Position numbers and translations under genes: made by a program
Assembly (NCBI GenBank): GCA_003446545.1
Contig: DMAO01000274.1
Span: 1 to 7,248, forward strand
DNA length: 7,248 bases
Origin: Sphaerochaeta sp.
Lineage (GTDB): Bacteria > Spirochaetota > Spirochaetia > Sphaerochaetales > Sphaerochaetaceae
Reading direction: 5' to 3'
The notes under the pieces: generated by a model
Databases searched by the model: none
What the model was told of the DNA's origin: nothing
Seen by the model: the letters and a program-made list of their open reading frames with translations, nothing else
Shown here: positions 1 to 6,041 of the stretch, in pieces
Layout of the letters: the number at the start of each line of letters is the position of its first letter
Position numbering within the stretch: the stretch's first letter is position 1

Positions 1-1418
1 TGTTTCATCTTCTTCTTCCCCGCAGAACCCTCATAGTCACGGGCGAAGACCAACTCCGTACTGTAACCGTACTCTTCATAGATGGCATCGAGGCGCTGTT
101 GCAAGGTAAGGCCTTGGGCAGCGTAGTAGCTCATCATCTCAACGGCAAGCAGAGCTGAACTTACAGCGTCCTTGTCCCTGACAGAGGGAACGGTAAGATA
201 GCCATAGCTTTCTTCACAGCCAAAGAGGAAATACTCCTCCTCACTGGTCTCCAACCATGCAATCTCTTCTGCGATGTACTTGAAGCCGGTAAGGACATCT
301 TTACACCTGCCACCATGGCTCTCGGTAATCTGTCTGACCAAATCGGTAGTGACCAGGCTCTTTACACAAACAGGAGTCTTCTCTTGTTGAGATGCATTGA
401 TCAGGTAGTCACAAAACAAGACCGCTATCTGGTTTCCACTAAGGAGCTTGTAGGAATCCTTCTCTGGGGTAAGGGGAATGGCTATGCCCAGGCGGTCGGC
501 ATCGGGGTCCGTTCCCAGCACAATATCGGCTTTGCTCTGTTTTGCAAGGTCGAGGACCATTTTCAGTGCCTCAGCACTCTCTGGGTTGGGCAGTTTTACG
601 GTAGGGAAAGAGCCGTCAGGCTGTTCCTGCTCTTGTACCACAACACACTTGATACCCACCTTTTGCAAGAGATGTCGTATAGGAACGTTCCCTGTCCCGT
701 GCAAAGGAGTATAGGCTACGGTGATGGGACTGCCATAGACGAGATCTGGCCTTTTCAAAGAGGCGAGAGCCATCGCATAGTAGGCCTGGTCAACCTTTTC
801 AGGGACAGGAACCAATAGCCCTTTTGACCGCGCGCTCTGCTCGCTGATGCTCTGAATGTCCTCAGCCTTCACTGAGTTTGCACGTTCTGCAATACTGAAG
901 TCATGGGGAGGGGTCACCTGCCCACCCGAGCGCCAGTAGACCTTGTACCCATTGTATTTGGAAGGGTTATGGCTAGCTGTAACGACAATACCTGCAGTGG
1001 TGTTGAGATACCTGACGGCAAAGCTCAGCATCGGAACAGGATGCAGCGTATCGTACAGGAATACAGAGATCCCATTTGCAGCGAGGACTTGGGAGGCATC
1101 CATGGCAAACTTCTCGCGAAAGTGACGGCTATCATACGCTATCACCACAGAGGGGTTGCTGGACTCCTCGTTGAGGTAATCGCTCAAGCCTTGGGTGACC
1201 TTGCGTACGATGAAGGAATTCATCCGGTTGGTGCCCCCGCCAATGATCCCTCTCAAACCTGCAGTACCAAAGGAAAGGCTGGTATAGAACCTGTCGGACA
1301 AGCCCTCCCAGTTCTCTTTTTCAAGATCCTGTTCCACCTCTTGGCGGAACACATCTTCCTGTTCACTACGGATATATGCCTCAGCCTTATTTCTCAGATC
1401 TTTTTCATTGTAGGTCAT
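1..1418 (-). CDS. Phosphoglucomutase/phosphomannomutase (alpha-D-phosphohexomutase family), 3' end outside window
   Basis: This cytoplasmic enzyme interconverts 6-phospho and 1-phospho sugars, probably glucose phosphates, feeding glycogen, cell-envelope sugar and glycolytic pools. About 472 residues are visible. They include FGTAGLRG at residues 50-57, the phosphoserine loop TASHNP at 147-152 (Ser149 is the expected phosphate carrier), the metal loop GTDPDADR at 302-309, and the sugar-binding loop GCEESYG at 400-406. The C-terminal phosphate-binding domain lies beyond position 1. Family members of this subtype (PgcA-like) are usually near 580 residues, so roughly 110 are missing from view. 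The ATG at 1418 is well supported: AGGAGG at 1430-1425 precedes it with six bases between. The start lies inside the end of the upstream HAD gene (14-base overlap), so the two are almost certainly cotranscribed and translationally coupled. Whether glucose or mannose phosphate is preferred cannot be read from the sequence. Confidence 0.93.
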   Translation of the reverse strand, partial: MTYNEKDLRNKAEAYIRSEQEDVFRQEVEQDLEKENWEGLSDRFYTSLSFGTAGLRGIIGGGTNRMNSFIVRKVTQGLSDYLNEESSNPSVVIAYDSRHFREKFAMDASQVLAANGISVFLYDTLHPVPMLSFAVRYLNTTAGIVVTASHNPSKYNGYKVYWRSGGQVTPPHDFSIAERANSVKAEDIQSISEQSARSKGLLVPVPEKVDQAYYAMALASLKRPDLVYGSPITVAYTPLHGTGNVPIRHLLQKVGIKCVVVQEQEQPDGSFPTVKLPNPESAEALKMVLDLAKQSKADIVLGTDPDADRLGIAIPLTPEKDSYKLLSGNQIAVLFCDYLINASQQEKTPVCVKSLVTTDLVRQITESHGGRCKDVLTGFKYIAEEIAWLETSEEEYFLFGCEESYGYLTVPSVRDKDAVSSALLAVEMMSYYAAQGLTLQQRLDAIYEEYGYSTELVFARDYEGSAGKKKMK

Positions 1419-2082
1419 TGATTGCCTCCTGCAGCTCCTCTACCGAATCCACCAGGTTGGATGCACTCAGTCGAGCTAGGTCCTCTCTCCTTCTGAATCC
1501 CCACGATACCAGAATATGTTTGCATCCAGCATTCACTGCTGTCTGATAGTCAACTTCAGAATCACCTACATAGAGCAAATTTTCAACCGCCAGACCGTGC
1601 TTCTTTGCAAAATACTCCAGACCTGCCCTGTCAGGCTTTCTGGGAAAGTCAGAACGCATGCCCCTGACCCAGGCAAACCGGATATGGGGAAACAGCGTGC
1701 GAACAATCTCACCGGTCAGCTCATCTTCCTTGTTGGAAAATATAGCAAGGGGGATATTCTGACGGTCCAGATCCTCCAACAGGGGAAGGATCCCCTCATA
1801 TGGCTTGCTTTTGACGCAGCAGTTCTTGCGATAGTGTTCCATCATACTAGCATACATCCGATCGATTTGCTCAGAGGTGAACTCTTCCCCACCGAGTGCC
1901 ACAGCCCCTATTATGGAATTTCGTAACCCCCTGCCTACGACCCGTTTGGTCATCTCGCTATCCACAGGGGGCATGTCCTCAAGTGTAAGAACGCTGTTCA
2001 GGGCATCAGTAATGTCTTCAATTGTATCAACAAGCGTTCCATCGAGGTCAAAGAGGATAGCCTGCACGCTTTTTTTCTGCAT
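1405..2082 (-). CDS. HAD-superfamily hydrolase, phosphoglycolate-phosphatase-like (subfamily IA)
   Basis: This is a soluble phosphatase of the haloacid dehalogenase superfamily, 225 residues from the start chosen here. It has motif I FDLDGTLVDT (nucleophile Asp12, acid/base Asp14), a helical cap at about residues 20-95, motif II IFSNK with Ser116, motif III Lys149 in FPRKPDRAGL, and motif IV GDSEVD with Asp174 and Asp178. The spacing fits Gph-type phosphatases, whose substrates range from 2-phosphoglycolate to other small phosphate esters, so the substrate is not certain. An in-frame ATG at 2100 would add six residues. I prefer 2082 because the best promoter -10 box (2094-2089) lies between the two ATGs and would start the transcript on 2082. 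Neither start has a Shine-Dalgarno sequence. The gene ends inside the sugar-phosphate mutase gene downstream, which suggests a shared role in sugar-phosphate metabolism or damage control; this is inference. Confidence 0.9.
   Translation of the reverse strand: MQKKSVQAILFDLDGTLVDTIEDITDALNSVLTLEDMPPVDSEMTKRVVGRGLRNSIIGAVALGGEEFTSEQIDRMYASMMEHYRKNCCVKSKPYEGILPLLEDLDRQNIPLAIFSNKEDELTGEIVRTLFPHIRFAWVRGMRSDFPRKPDRAGLEYFAKKHGLAVENLLYVGDSEVDYQTAVNAGCKHILVSWGFRRREDLARLSASNLVDSVEELQEAINDLQ
1425..1430 (-). promoter_or_regulatory. Shine-Dalgarno of the phosphomutase gene, inside the HAD gene
   Basis: AGGAGG on the minus strand lies six bases upstream of the ATG at 1418 and within the last codons of the HAD phosphatase gene. 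It fixes the mutase start and supports reinitiation by ribosomes finishing the upstream gene. Confidence 0.8.
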
Positions 2083-2118
2083 AGTGCCATTATCGGACAT
2101 CTGAGAGTGTCAAGTCAA
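2083..2118 (-). promoter_or_regulatory. Sigma-70-type promoter for the HAD/phosphomutase operon, probably leaderless
   Basis: On the minus strand, TTGACT (2118-2113) and GATAAT (2094-2089) are separated by 18 bases, and each matches consensus at five of six positions. Six bases after the -10 box is the A of the ATG at 2082, so the predicted transcript would begin on the start codon. The longer ATG at 2100 would then lie upstream of the transcript. Confidence 0.6.
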
Positions 2119-2126
2119 CAAACGTT

Positions 2127-2161
2127 TTGACAAAACTCCCGTGTTCCGCTACTCTTAACCC
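2127..2161 (+). promoter_or_regulatory. Sigma-70-type promoter for the RlmI-like gene, probably leaderless
   Basis: A perfect TTGACA (2127-2132) is followed after 17 bases by TACTCT (2150-2155), a weaker -10 box. The ATG begins at 2162, six bases after the -10 box, where the transcript itself would be expected to start. No purine-rich ribosome binding site precedes the ATG. The -35 box lies back to back with that of the divergent operon, eight bases apart. Confidence 0.6.
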
Positions 2162-3388
2162 ATGCAAACAATTACAATTAAGGGTGGCAAGGCAAAACAG
2201 CTCTTACGCCACCACCCATGGGTTTTCTCAGGTGCAATCGAATCAATAGCCAACAGTGAAGAAACAGGAATTGCAAAAACAGTAACACAAGATGGCTCCT
2301 TCATAGCTTGGGGTTGGTACGATCCCAAAAGCCATATTCCCCTCAGACTTCTCAGCTGGAATGAAGAGCAAGCGGTTGATGACAAGTGGTGGGCTAAGAC
2401 TATCGCCGCAAGCGTGCTCAGGCGAAGTCCTTTCTTCATGGACAAGAGCTCCCCCACAACCACCTTCCGCATTATCTTTGGAGAGGCTGATATGCTCCCT
2501 GGCGTAGTCGCCGATGTGTACGGGACACTTATCCGTGTAGATATCAGTGCAAGGGTTGCCTGGGACCATAAGGACCTTATCGTATCTACACTGGAAAAGC
2601 TTCTGCAACCAGCTATGATTATCATCACTACAGACACTGCCTACTGTTCTGTCGAAGGACTCAGTGAAACAGTGCTGTTCTATCAGAATGGCGCATACTT
2701 CACCCCTAGCAAAAGACTCGAAGCCGTCAGGTTCCGAGAAGAGGGGCTATTGTATGAAGTGATTCCGGGAAAGGGACAGAAAAGCGGATTCTTCTGTGAC
2801 CAGAGGGAAAACCGCAAGGCTATTGAACCCTACTGTAAGGATGCAGTGGTCCTTGACGGATGCTCCTATACAGGTGCGTTCACCCTCCATGCCCTACGAA
2901 GTGGAGCGGCATGGGTAGATCTCATCGACAGCAGTGCCACAGCCCTCAAGCAGAGTCTTGCACATGTGCATATCAACCAAGATGCACATATCATCCCCAA
3001 AGATAGCCGAGAAAGGGTAAATATCATTAAGGCAGACATTTTCAGGCAGATGAGGATCATTGAAAAAGACAAGTATGATCTCATCATCCTCGATCCCCCA
3101 AAGCTTGCCTCAACTAAAGCCCAGGCTGACAAGGCAGCAAAAGCATACAAGGACCTCAATCGCCTTGCCATGGAGAAAATAAAGAATGGGGGCATCATTG
3201 CCACCTTCTCCTGCTCCGGGGCTATCTCGGCCGAGATGCTCAGGACTATCCTTGCATGGAGTGCCCAGGATGCAGGGGTGGAAGTGCAGATACTGAGAAC
3301 CTTGGGACAAGCTGAGGACCATCCGATACGCTTATCGTTCCCTGAGTCGGAGTACCTCAATGGCTACCTCATCAGGGTGATACGCTAA
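2162..3388 (+). CDS. rlmI: RlmI-like 23S rRNA (cytosine-5) methyltransferase, class I SAM-dependent
   Basis: The 408-residue protein has the three-part build of the RlmI group, whose E. coli member methylates C1962 of 23S rRNA to m5C. An N-terminal PUA RNA-binding domain spans about residues 1-75, with the typical HPWVFSGAI at 18-26. A central domain runs to about 200, followed by a Rossmann methyltransferase domain. Diagnostic motifs are KSGFFCDQRENR (207-218), the SAM loop VLDGCSYTGAF (230-240), DPPKLA (311-316) in the catalytic motif IV position, and TFSCSG (348-353). The length is close to that of E. coli RlmI. The start is fixed by the PUA domain, which begins immediately, although no ribosome binding site is visible and the promoter points to a leaderless mRNA. 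The gene is convergent with the Cys-cluster gene and their stop codons overlap. The family assignment is firm; the exact target base is inferred. Confidence 0.92.
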   Translation: MQTITIKGGKAKQLLRHHPWVFSGAIESIANSEETGIAKTVTQDGSFIAWGWYDPKSHIPLRLLSWNEEQAVDDKWWAKTIAASVLRRSPFFMDKSSPTTTFRIIFGEADMLPGVVADVYGTLIRVDISARVAWDHKDLIVSTLEKLLQPAMIIITTDTAYCSVEGLSETVLFYQNGAYFTPSKRLEAVRFREEGLLYEVIPGKGQKSGFFCDQRENRKAIEPYCKDAVVLDGCSYTGAFTLHALRSGAAWVDLIDSSATALKQSLAHVHINQDAHIIPKDSRERVNIIKADIFRQMRIIEKDKYDLIILDPPKLASTKAQADKAAKAYKDLNRLAMEKIKNGGIIATFSCSGAISAEMLRTILAWSAQDAGVEVQILRTLGQAEDHPIRLSFPESEYLNGYLIRVIR

Positions 3389-4029
3389 CTGGCTTGTGGA
3401 TTCGGGGTATCATCAGGATTGGAATTATCATCCTGGCCTGACAGCATGGTTGTTAGGAAACTCAGTTGCTCCAGCTGCTCAAGGATAGCCTTGGGCAGCA
3501 GGGACACCTCCGTTGCACTACTGTCCAAAGCCCGTACGGCATAGGCGTAGTCCTGCATCACCGGCACTTCTGGACCAAAGTTCAACAGCAAAGGCATGGT
3601 CTCTTCCTTGTTGAAACGGCAACGACGGAATACACCATTGCCTTCTTTGTCCCCATTGGCGCATACCCCAAAGAGGCGACAAATCAGAGGCCTGACAGGA
3701 TAGACACTACAGTGGTAGGGGGAATCAAATCGATAGAGAGGACAGGGCCCTGTTGTAGATTTCCTTGCATCAAAGATCTTGCTGATCAATTCCGGATCTT
3801 TCTTTATCAGCAAAAGGTAAGCAGCTACAAGCCTTGCCTCCAAGGCAGTAATGTCCGGCATGAAATGCTCGCAACATGCACCACAGCCAGGACCACAGGC
3901 TATGCTGTGTTTAAAACAAAAACGTGAAGTCTCTTCTTCTATCTGGTCATACAGCACGGCAAGAGAGGCCATACCCTCTCCTGCATACGTTCCACGGTAA
4001 GCTATACATATCTCTCCAATGCTATCCAT
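3385..4029 (-). CDS. YkgJ-family cysteine-cluster protein (CxxxCxxCC, putative metal-binding)
   Basis: This 214-residue soluble protein has the cysteine pattern of the YkgJ/CxxCxxCC family, thought to bind zinc or an iron-sulfur cluster; its biochemical role is unsettled. Cys45, Cys49, Cys52 and Cys53 lie in CGPGCGACC. Further cysteines at 96, 107, 117, 123 and 137 lie in GPCPLYR, HCSVYPVRPLICR and FRRCRF, the second half of the family signature. The C-terminal tail is rich in Asp, Asn and Pro and is probably disordered. Start choice: GAGGG at 4039-4035 sits five bases before the ATG at 4029, which is better than the ATG at 4032 (two bases) or the TTG at 4041 that overlaps the Shine-Dalgarno. 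It follows corA by about 47 bases on the same strand, so it is likely cotranscribed. That pairing suggests, but does not show, a link to divalent-metal handling. Its last codons overlap the end of the convergent methyltransferase gene. Confidence 0.88.
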   Translation of the reverse strand: MDSIGEICIAYRGTYAGEGMASLAVLYDQIEEETSRFCFKHSIACGPGCGACCEHFMPDITALEARLVAAYLLLIKKDPELISKIFDARKSTTGPCPLYRFDSPYHCSVYPVRPLICRLFGVCANGDKEGNGVFRRCRFNKEETMPLLLNFGPEVPVMQDYAYAVRALDSSATEVSLLPKAILEQLEQLSFLTTMLSGQDDNSNPDDTPNPQAS

Positions 4030-4076
4030 CATTTCCCTCAATAGAAAAGGATACTACCATTGGGAAAACCGTGTAA

Positions 4077-5102
4077 TCAATCAGGGATGGCCCGTTTTCT
4101 CCGCCTTTTACCCCTAGGTTTCTTCTCTTTTATTCTCTTTGCTTGTACCGAACGCTGTACGAGTCTCTGATTGCGTCGGTCGGATAGCATCCAACCACCC
4201 AAGAAGGCACTCAAACCACAGAGGGAGAGAGCTCCTACCCATGCATAGGGATGGTGCATATAGGGTAGTTCTATGTTCATGCCATAGAAGCTTACTATCA
4301 GGGTAGGGAACATCAGTGCTATGGAGATGATAGTCAGCCTTTTCATGATGACGTTCATGTTATTGCCGATGACCGAGGCAAAGGCATCCATCGTACCGGT
4401 AAGGATGGTGGTACAGATGTTCGCCATCTCAATGGCCTGTTTGTTGTCAGTGATGGTATCCTCCAGGAAGTCCCTTTCCTCCTCTGAAGTGAGCTTGAAA
4501 TAGGGAATCTTAAGCAGCTTACCCATCAGAGCCTCATTGGTGGAGAGGCTTGTGGAAAAATATACCAGGGACTTCTGAATCTGCAGCAACTGTATCAGCT
4601 CATAATTCATGATGCTTTTCTGCAGCTGCTCCTCGACTAGGGACTTCTGCCTGTTGATGTACTTAAGCAAGCGGATATAGACCATCGTAGCTCGCCCTAG
4701 GATGCTGATGACAAAGCCTTCCTTAGTCGCAACGGGATACTGACGAAACCGGTTCTTGGAGAAGTCCTCCAGAACTATGCTGTCACTTTGGCAGATGGTG
4801 ATGACCATATCCTTGTACAGCACGATGCCCAAAGGAACAGCATACTGGTTTATGCCCTTGCTATCATCGGCTAGGGCGGGCAGACGGACAATGATGGCGA
4901 TATAGTCGTCCTCACGTTCAATGCGAGCCTGCTCATCCTGGTCCATGATATCTGCCAGCAGTTCACTGGAGATGGTGTATTGCTCCTCTAGCAGTGTTAT
5001 ATCATCTCGGTTGATGTTACGGGCATCCACCCAAGTGTAGGATGCCTCAACAGAGCTATCACCTGGATTGGTGCTCACAACATTATTTCGTATGGTTATC
5101 AT
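4077..5102 (-). CDS. corA: CorA-family magnesium/divalent cation transporter
   Basis: This is an inner-membrane channel that in this family works as a homopentamer for Mg2+, sometimes Co2+ or Ni2+, uptake. The 341-residue protein has a cytoplasmic alpha/beta N-terminal domain (about 1-140), long helices (about 140-250), a first membrane helix at about 254-273 ending in the signature YGMN (273-276; the GMN selectivity loop is intact), then a short loop and a second helix at about 285-306. The C-terminus is an unusually basic tail (about 309-338), with runs such as KEKKPRGKRRRKR, expected in the cytoplasm. The ATG at 5102 is supported by GGAGG at 5111-5107, four bases upstream. That start codon overlaps the TGA (5101-5099) ending a broken small frame upstream, and the YkgJ-type gene follows. 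The known family gives the transport role; which ion is carried here is inferred. Confidence 0.92.
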   Translation of the reverse strand: MITIRNNVVSTNPGDSSVEASYTWVDARNINRDDITLLEEQYTISSELLADIMDQDEQARIEREDDYIAIIVRLPALADDSKGINQYAVPLGIVLYKDMVITICQSDSIVLEDFSKNRFRQYPVATKEGFVISILGRATMVYIRLLKYINRQKSLVEEQLQKSIMNYELIQLLQIQKSLVYFSTSLSTNEALMGKLLKIPYFKLTSEEERDFLEDTITDNKQAIEMANICTTILTGTMDAFASVIGNNMNVIMKRLTIISIALMFPTLIVSFYGMNIELPYMHHPYAWVGALSLCGLSAFLGGWMLSDRRNQRLVQRSVQAKRIKEKKPRGKRRRKRAIPD

Positions 5103-5250
5103 AGTTCCTCCGTGGATTGGTGAGTAAGGCGTACCTCAATAATCCATAGGAACAAGCCCAAAACTAGGCCTAGAACGTAGGAAACGAGGACGCCAAGGAT
5201 AAATAACTAGGCAGGGGTGTTGTACTGCCACCTTCGTCTGAAACAGACAT
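5099..5250 (-). pseudogene. Frameshifted small single-helix membrane protein, or leader peptide, upstream of corA
   Basis: An ATG at 5250 is preceded by a strong Shine-Dalgarno (GGAGGAGG, 5264-5257) and opens a 26-codon frame starting MSVSDEGGSTTPLPS and stopping at 5172-5170. The -1 frame is open from 5206 and encodes a hydrophobic helix (GVLVSYVLGLVLGLFLW) followed by EVRLTHQSTEEL. It stops with a TGA that overlaps the corA ATG in the arrangement ATGA. Joined by a -1 shift somewhere between 5206 and 5172, the two parts make a sensible protein of about 50 residues: acidic polar N-terminus, one membrane helix, polar tail. The second frame has no start codon of its own of a strong type. I therefore read this as one small gene carrying a one-base deletion or sequencing error. 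Alternatively, the first frame alone is a 26-residue leader peptide controlling corA. I do not recognise the protein. Confidence 0.5.
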
Positions 5251-5275
5251 GGGATCCTCCTCCTCGCACAGAATA

Positions 5276-5293
5276 CTTTCCAATACTGGAAAG
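5276..5293 (-). promoter_or_regulatory. Short stem-loop at the predicted 5' end of the corA transcript
   Basis: CTTTCC and GGAAAG form a perfect six-base-pair stem around a six-base loop. The element begins about two bases after the predicted transcription start and ends about 12 bases before the Shine-Dalgarno of the small frame. It could be a transcript-stabilising 5' hairpin or a DNA operator dyad; the sequence does not decide. Confidence 0.4.
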
Positions 5294-5301
5294 ATAGATT
5301 T

Positions 5302-5310
5302 ATAGTACCA
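5302..5310 (-). promoter_or_regulatory. Probable extended -10 promoter of the corA operon
   Basis: The minus strand reads TGGTACTAT (5310-5302), a TGn motif joined to a TACTAT -10 box, followed by AT-rich sequence. The -35 position holds only a weak TTATTA, as is common for extended -10 promoters. The expected transcription start is near 5295, giving a leader of about 45 bases before the ATG at 5250. Confidence 0.45.
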
Positions 5311-5390
5311 CAATCGATAAATAATAATAAAGGGGAATAGGCACAATCAGACCACTTTTCTCAGTACTTCCCTAACCAGAACAAAAAAAA

Positions 5391-5409
5391 TATACTGGAA
5401 CGTAGGAGG
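5391..5409 (+). promoter_or_regulatory. Probable -10 box and Shine-Dalgarno of the HD-domain gene
   Basis: TATACT (5391-5396) follows a run of eight A residues and matches the -10 consensus at five of six positions. The -35 region (about 5368-5373, TTCCCT) is poor. GGAGG (5405-5409) lies six bases before the ATG at 5416 and fixes that start. The leader would be only about a dozen bases long. Confidence 0.5.
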
Positions 5410-5415
5410 CAACGG

Positions 5416-5967
5416 ATGTTTGACAGAGATGAAGCGCTACAATTACTGAAAAAATACAACAAGAACGATGCTCTGATCCTGCACGCGTACTGTGTGGAGG
5501 AGACCATGAAGAAGTTCGCAGCCCATTTTGGGGAAGATGAAACATACTGGTCCCTGGTAGGGCTGTTACATGATGTCGATTATGGCAGTTTCCCTGAAGA
5601 GCACTGCTCAAAGGCACCCTCCCTCTTGGAAGAGATAGGGGCGGGGCCTGCATTCATCCGTTCTGTCTGTAGCCACGGCTTTGGCATCTGTAGTGACATT
5701 AGGCCTGAGCACACCATGGAAAAAGTCCTGTTCACCATCGATGAGCTCACGGGTCTCATCTACGCCACCGCCCTGATGAGGCCCGAGCACATGCAGGGAA
5801 TGAGTGTGAAGTCCGTCAAGAAGAAGTGGTCGTCCAAAGGCTTTGCGGCCGGGGTGAACAGGGACATCATCACCAAAGGGGCTACAATGCTGGATATGGA
5901 GATTGCTCCCATCATACAGATGACCATAGATGCTATGCGTGAGGCCCAAGAGAAGATAGGCCTCTAG
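5416..5967 (+). CDS. HD-domain (HDIG-type) putative phosphohydrolase
   Basis: This is a soluble 183-residue protein of the HD metal-dependent phosphohydrolase superfamily. Likely metal ligands are His23, the His52-Asp53 pair in LLHDVDYGSFPEEH, His87 in SVCSHGFG, and Asp109 in FTIDELTG. The stretch from FTIDELTG to SVKSVKKKW and FAAGVNRD is the characteristic second half of a widespread small HD family often annotated only as HDIG-domain or hydrolase; its substrate is not established. Its length is normal for that group, so it looks intact despite the transposon beside it. The start is set by a good Shine-Dalgarno six bases upstream. It is transcribed away from the corA operon across a 165-base divergent region and appears to be a single-gene unit. 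A nucleotide-monophosphate or related phosphoester substrate would be typical of the superfamily, but this is inference. Confidence 0.87.
   Translation: MFDRDEALQLLKKYNKNDALILHAYCVEETMKKFAAHFGEDETYWSLVGLLHDVDYGSFPEEHCSKAPSLLEEIGAGPAFIRSVCSHGFGICSDIRPEHTMEKVLFTIDELTGLIYATALMRPEHMQGMSVKSVKKKWSSKGFAAGVNRDIITKGATMLDMEIAPIIQMTIDAMREAQEKIGL
5941..5964 (+). terminator. Possible GC-rich hairpin at the end of the HD-domain gene
   Basis: GAGGCC (5941-5946) and GGCCTC (5959-5964) form a perfect six-base-pair stem with a 12-base loop. The hairpin lies in the last codons, just before the stop. No uninterrupted T run follows, so it is at best a weak or factor-assisted terminator and may be coincidental. 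Confidence 0.25.
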
Positions 5968-6041
5968 CGTGAGTTTACAAGTTATAAAAAATAATTCTTC
6001 TAAATACTTATAATATAGAGAAAAAATTACTGATTTGCTGA
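5968..6041. other. AT-rich junction between the HD gene and the transposase, probably containing the IS end
   Basis: These 74 bases are only about one quarter G+C, far below both neighbours, and contain no credible gene. The 3' end of the insertion sequence must lie somewhere here or in the end of the HD gene. Without the other end of the element I cannot define its terminal inverted repeat or target duplication. Confidence 0.5.

Noticed and set aside
315..1421. Plus-strand open frames of up to 172 codons across 315-1421
   Set aside because: They are antisense to the phosphomutase gene, whose frame carries all the family motifs; the plus-strand products resemble nothing recognisable.
2106..2133. 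Alternative minus-strand promoter TTGTCA-16-GACACT that would start on the ATG at 2100
   Set aside because: Its -10 box matches only three of six positions. The TTGACT-18-GATAAT pair is much closer to consensus.
3414..3435. Hairpin CAGGAT/ATCCTG with a ten-base loop just past the methyltransferase stop, as a terminator
   Set aside because: The stem is short and the loop large, no T run follows, and it lies inside the Cys-cluster coding sequence.
5172..5210. Programmed -1 frameshift joining the two halves of the small frame before corA
   Set aside because: No canonical X XXY YYZ slippery heptamer lies in the zero frame and I see no downstream stem-loop or pseudoknot, so an ordinary indel or a leader peptide is simpler.
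5251..5300. Magnesium-sensing (M-box or similar) riboswitch before corA
   Set aside because: The predicted leader is only about 45 bases long, far too short for a known magnesium riboswitch.
5248..5306. Short plus-strand frame starting at the ATG near 5249
   Set aside because: It is under 20 codons, has no ribosome binding site, and overlaps the small minus-strand frame and the corA leader.
5982..6013. TTATAA pair (5982-5987 and 6008-6013) as a terminator or IS terminal repeat
   Set aside because: All-AT six-base matches are expected in a stretch with only a quarter G+C, and the far end of the element is not visible for comparison.
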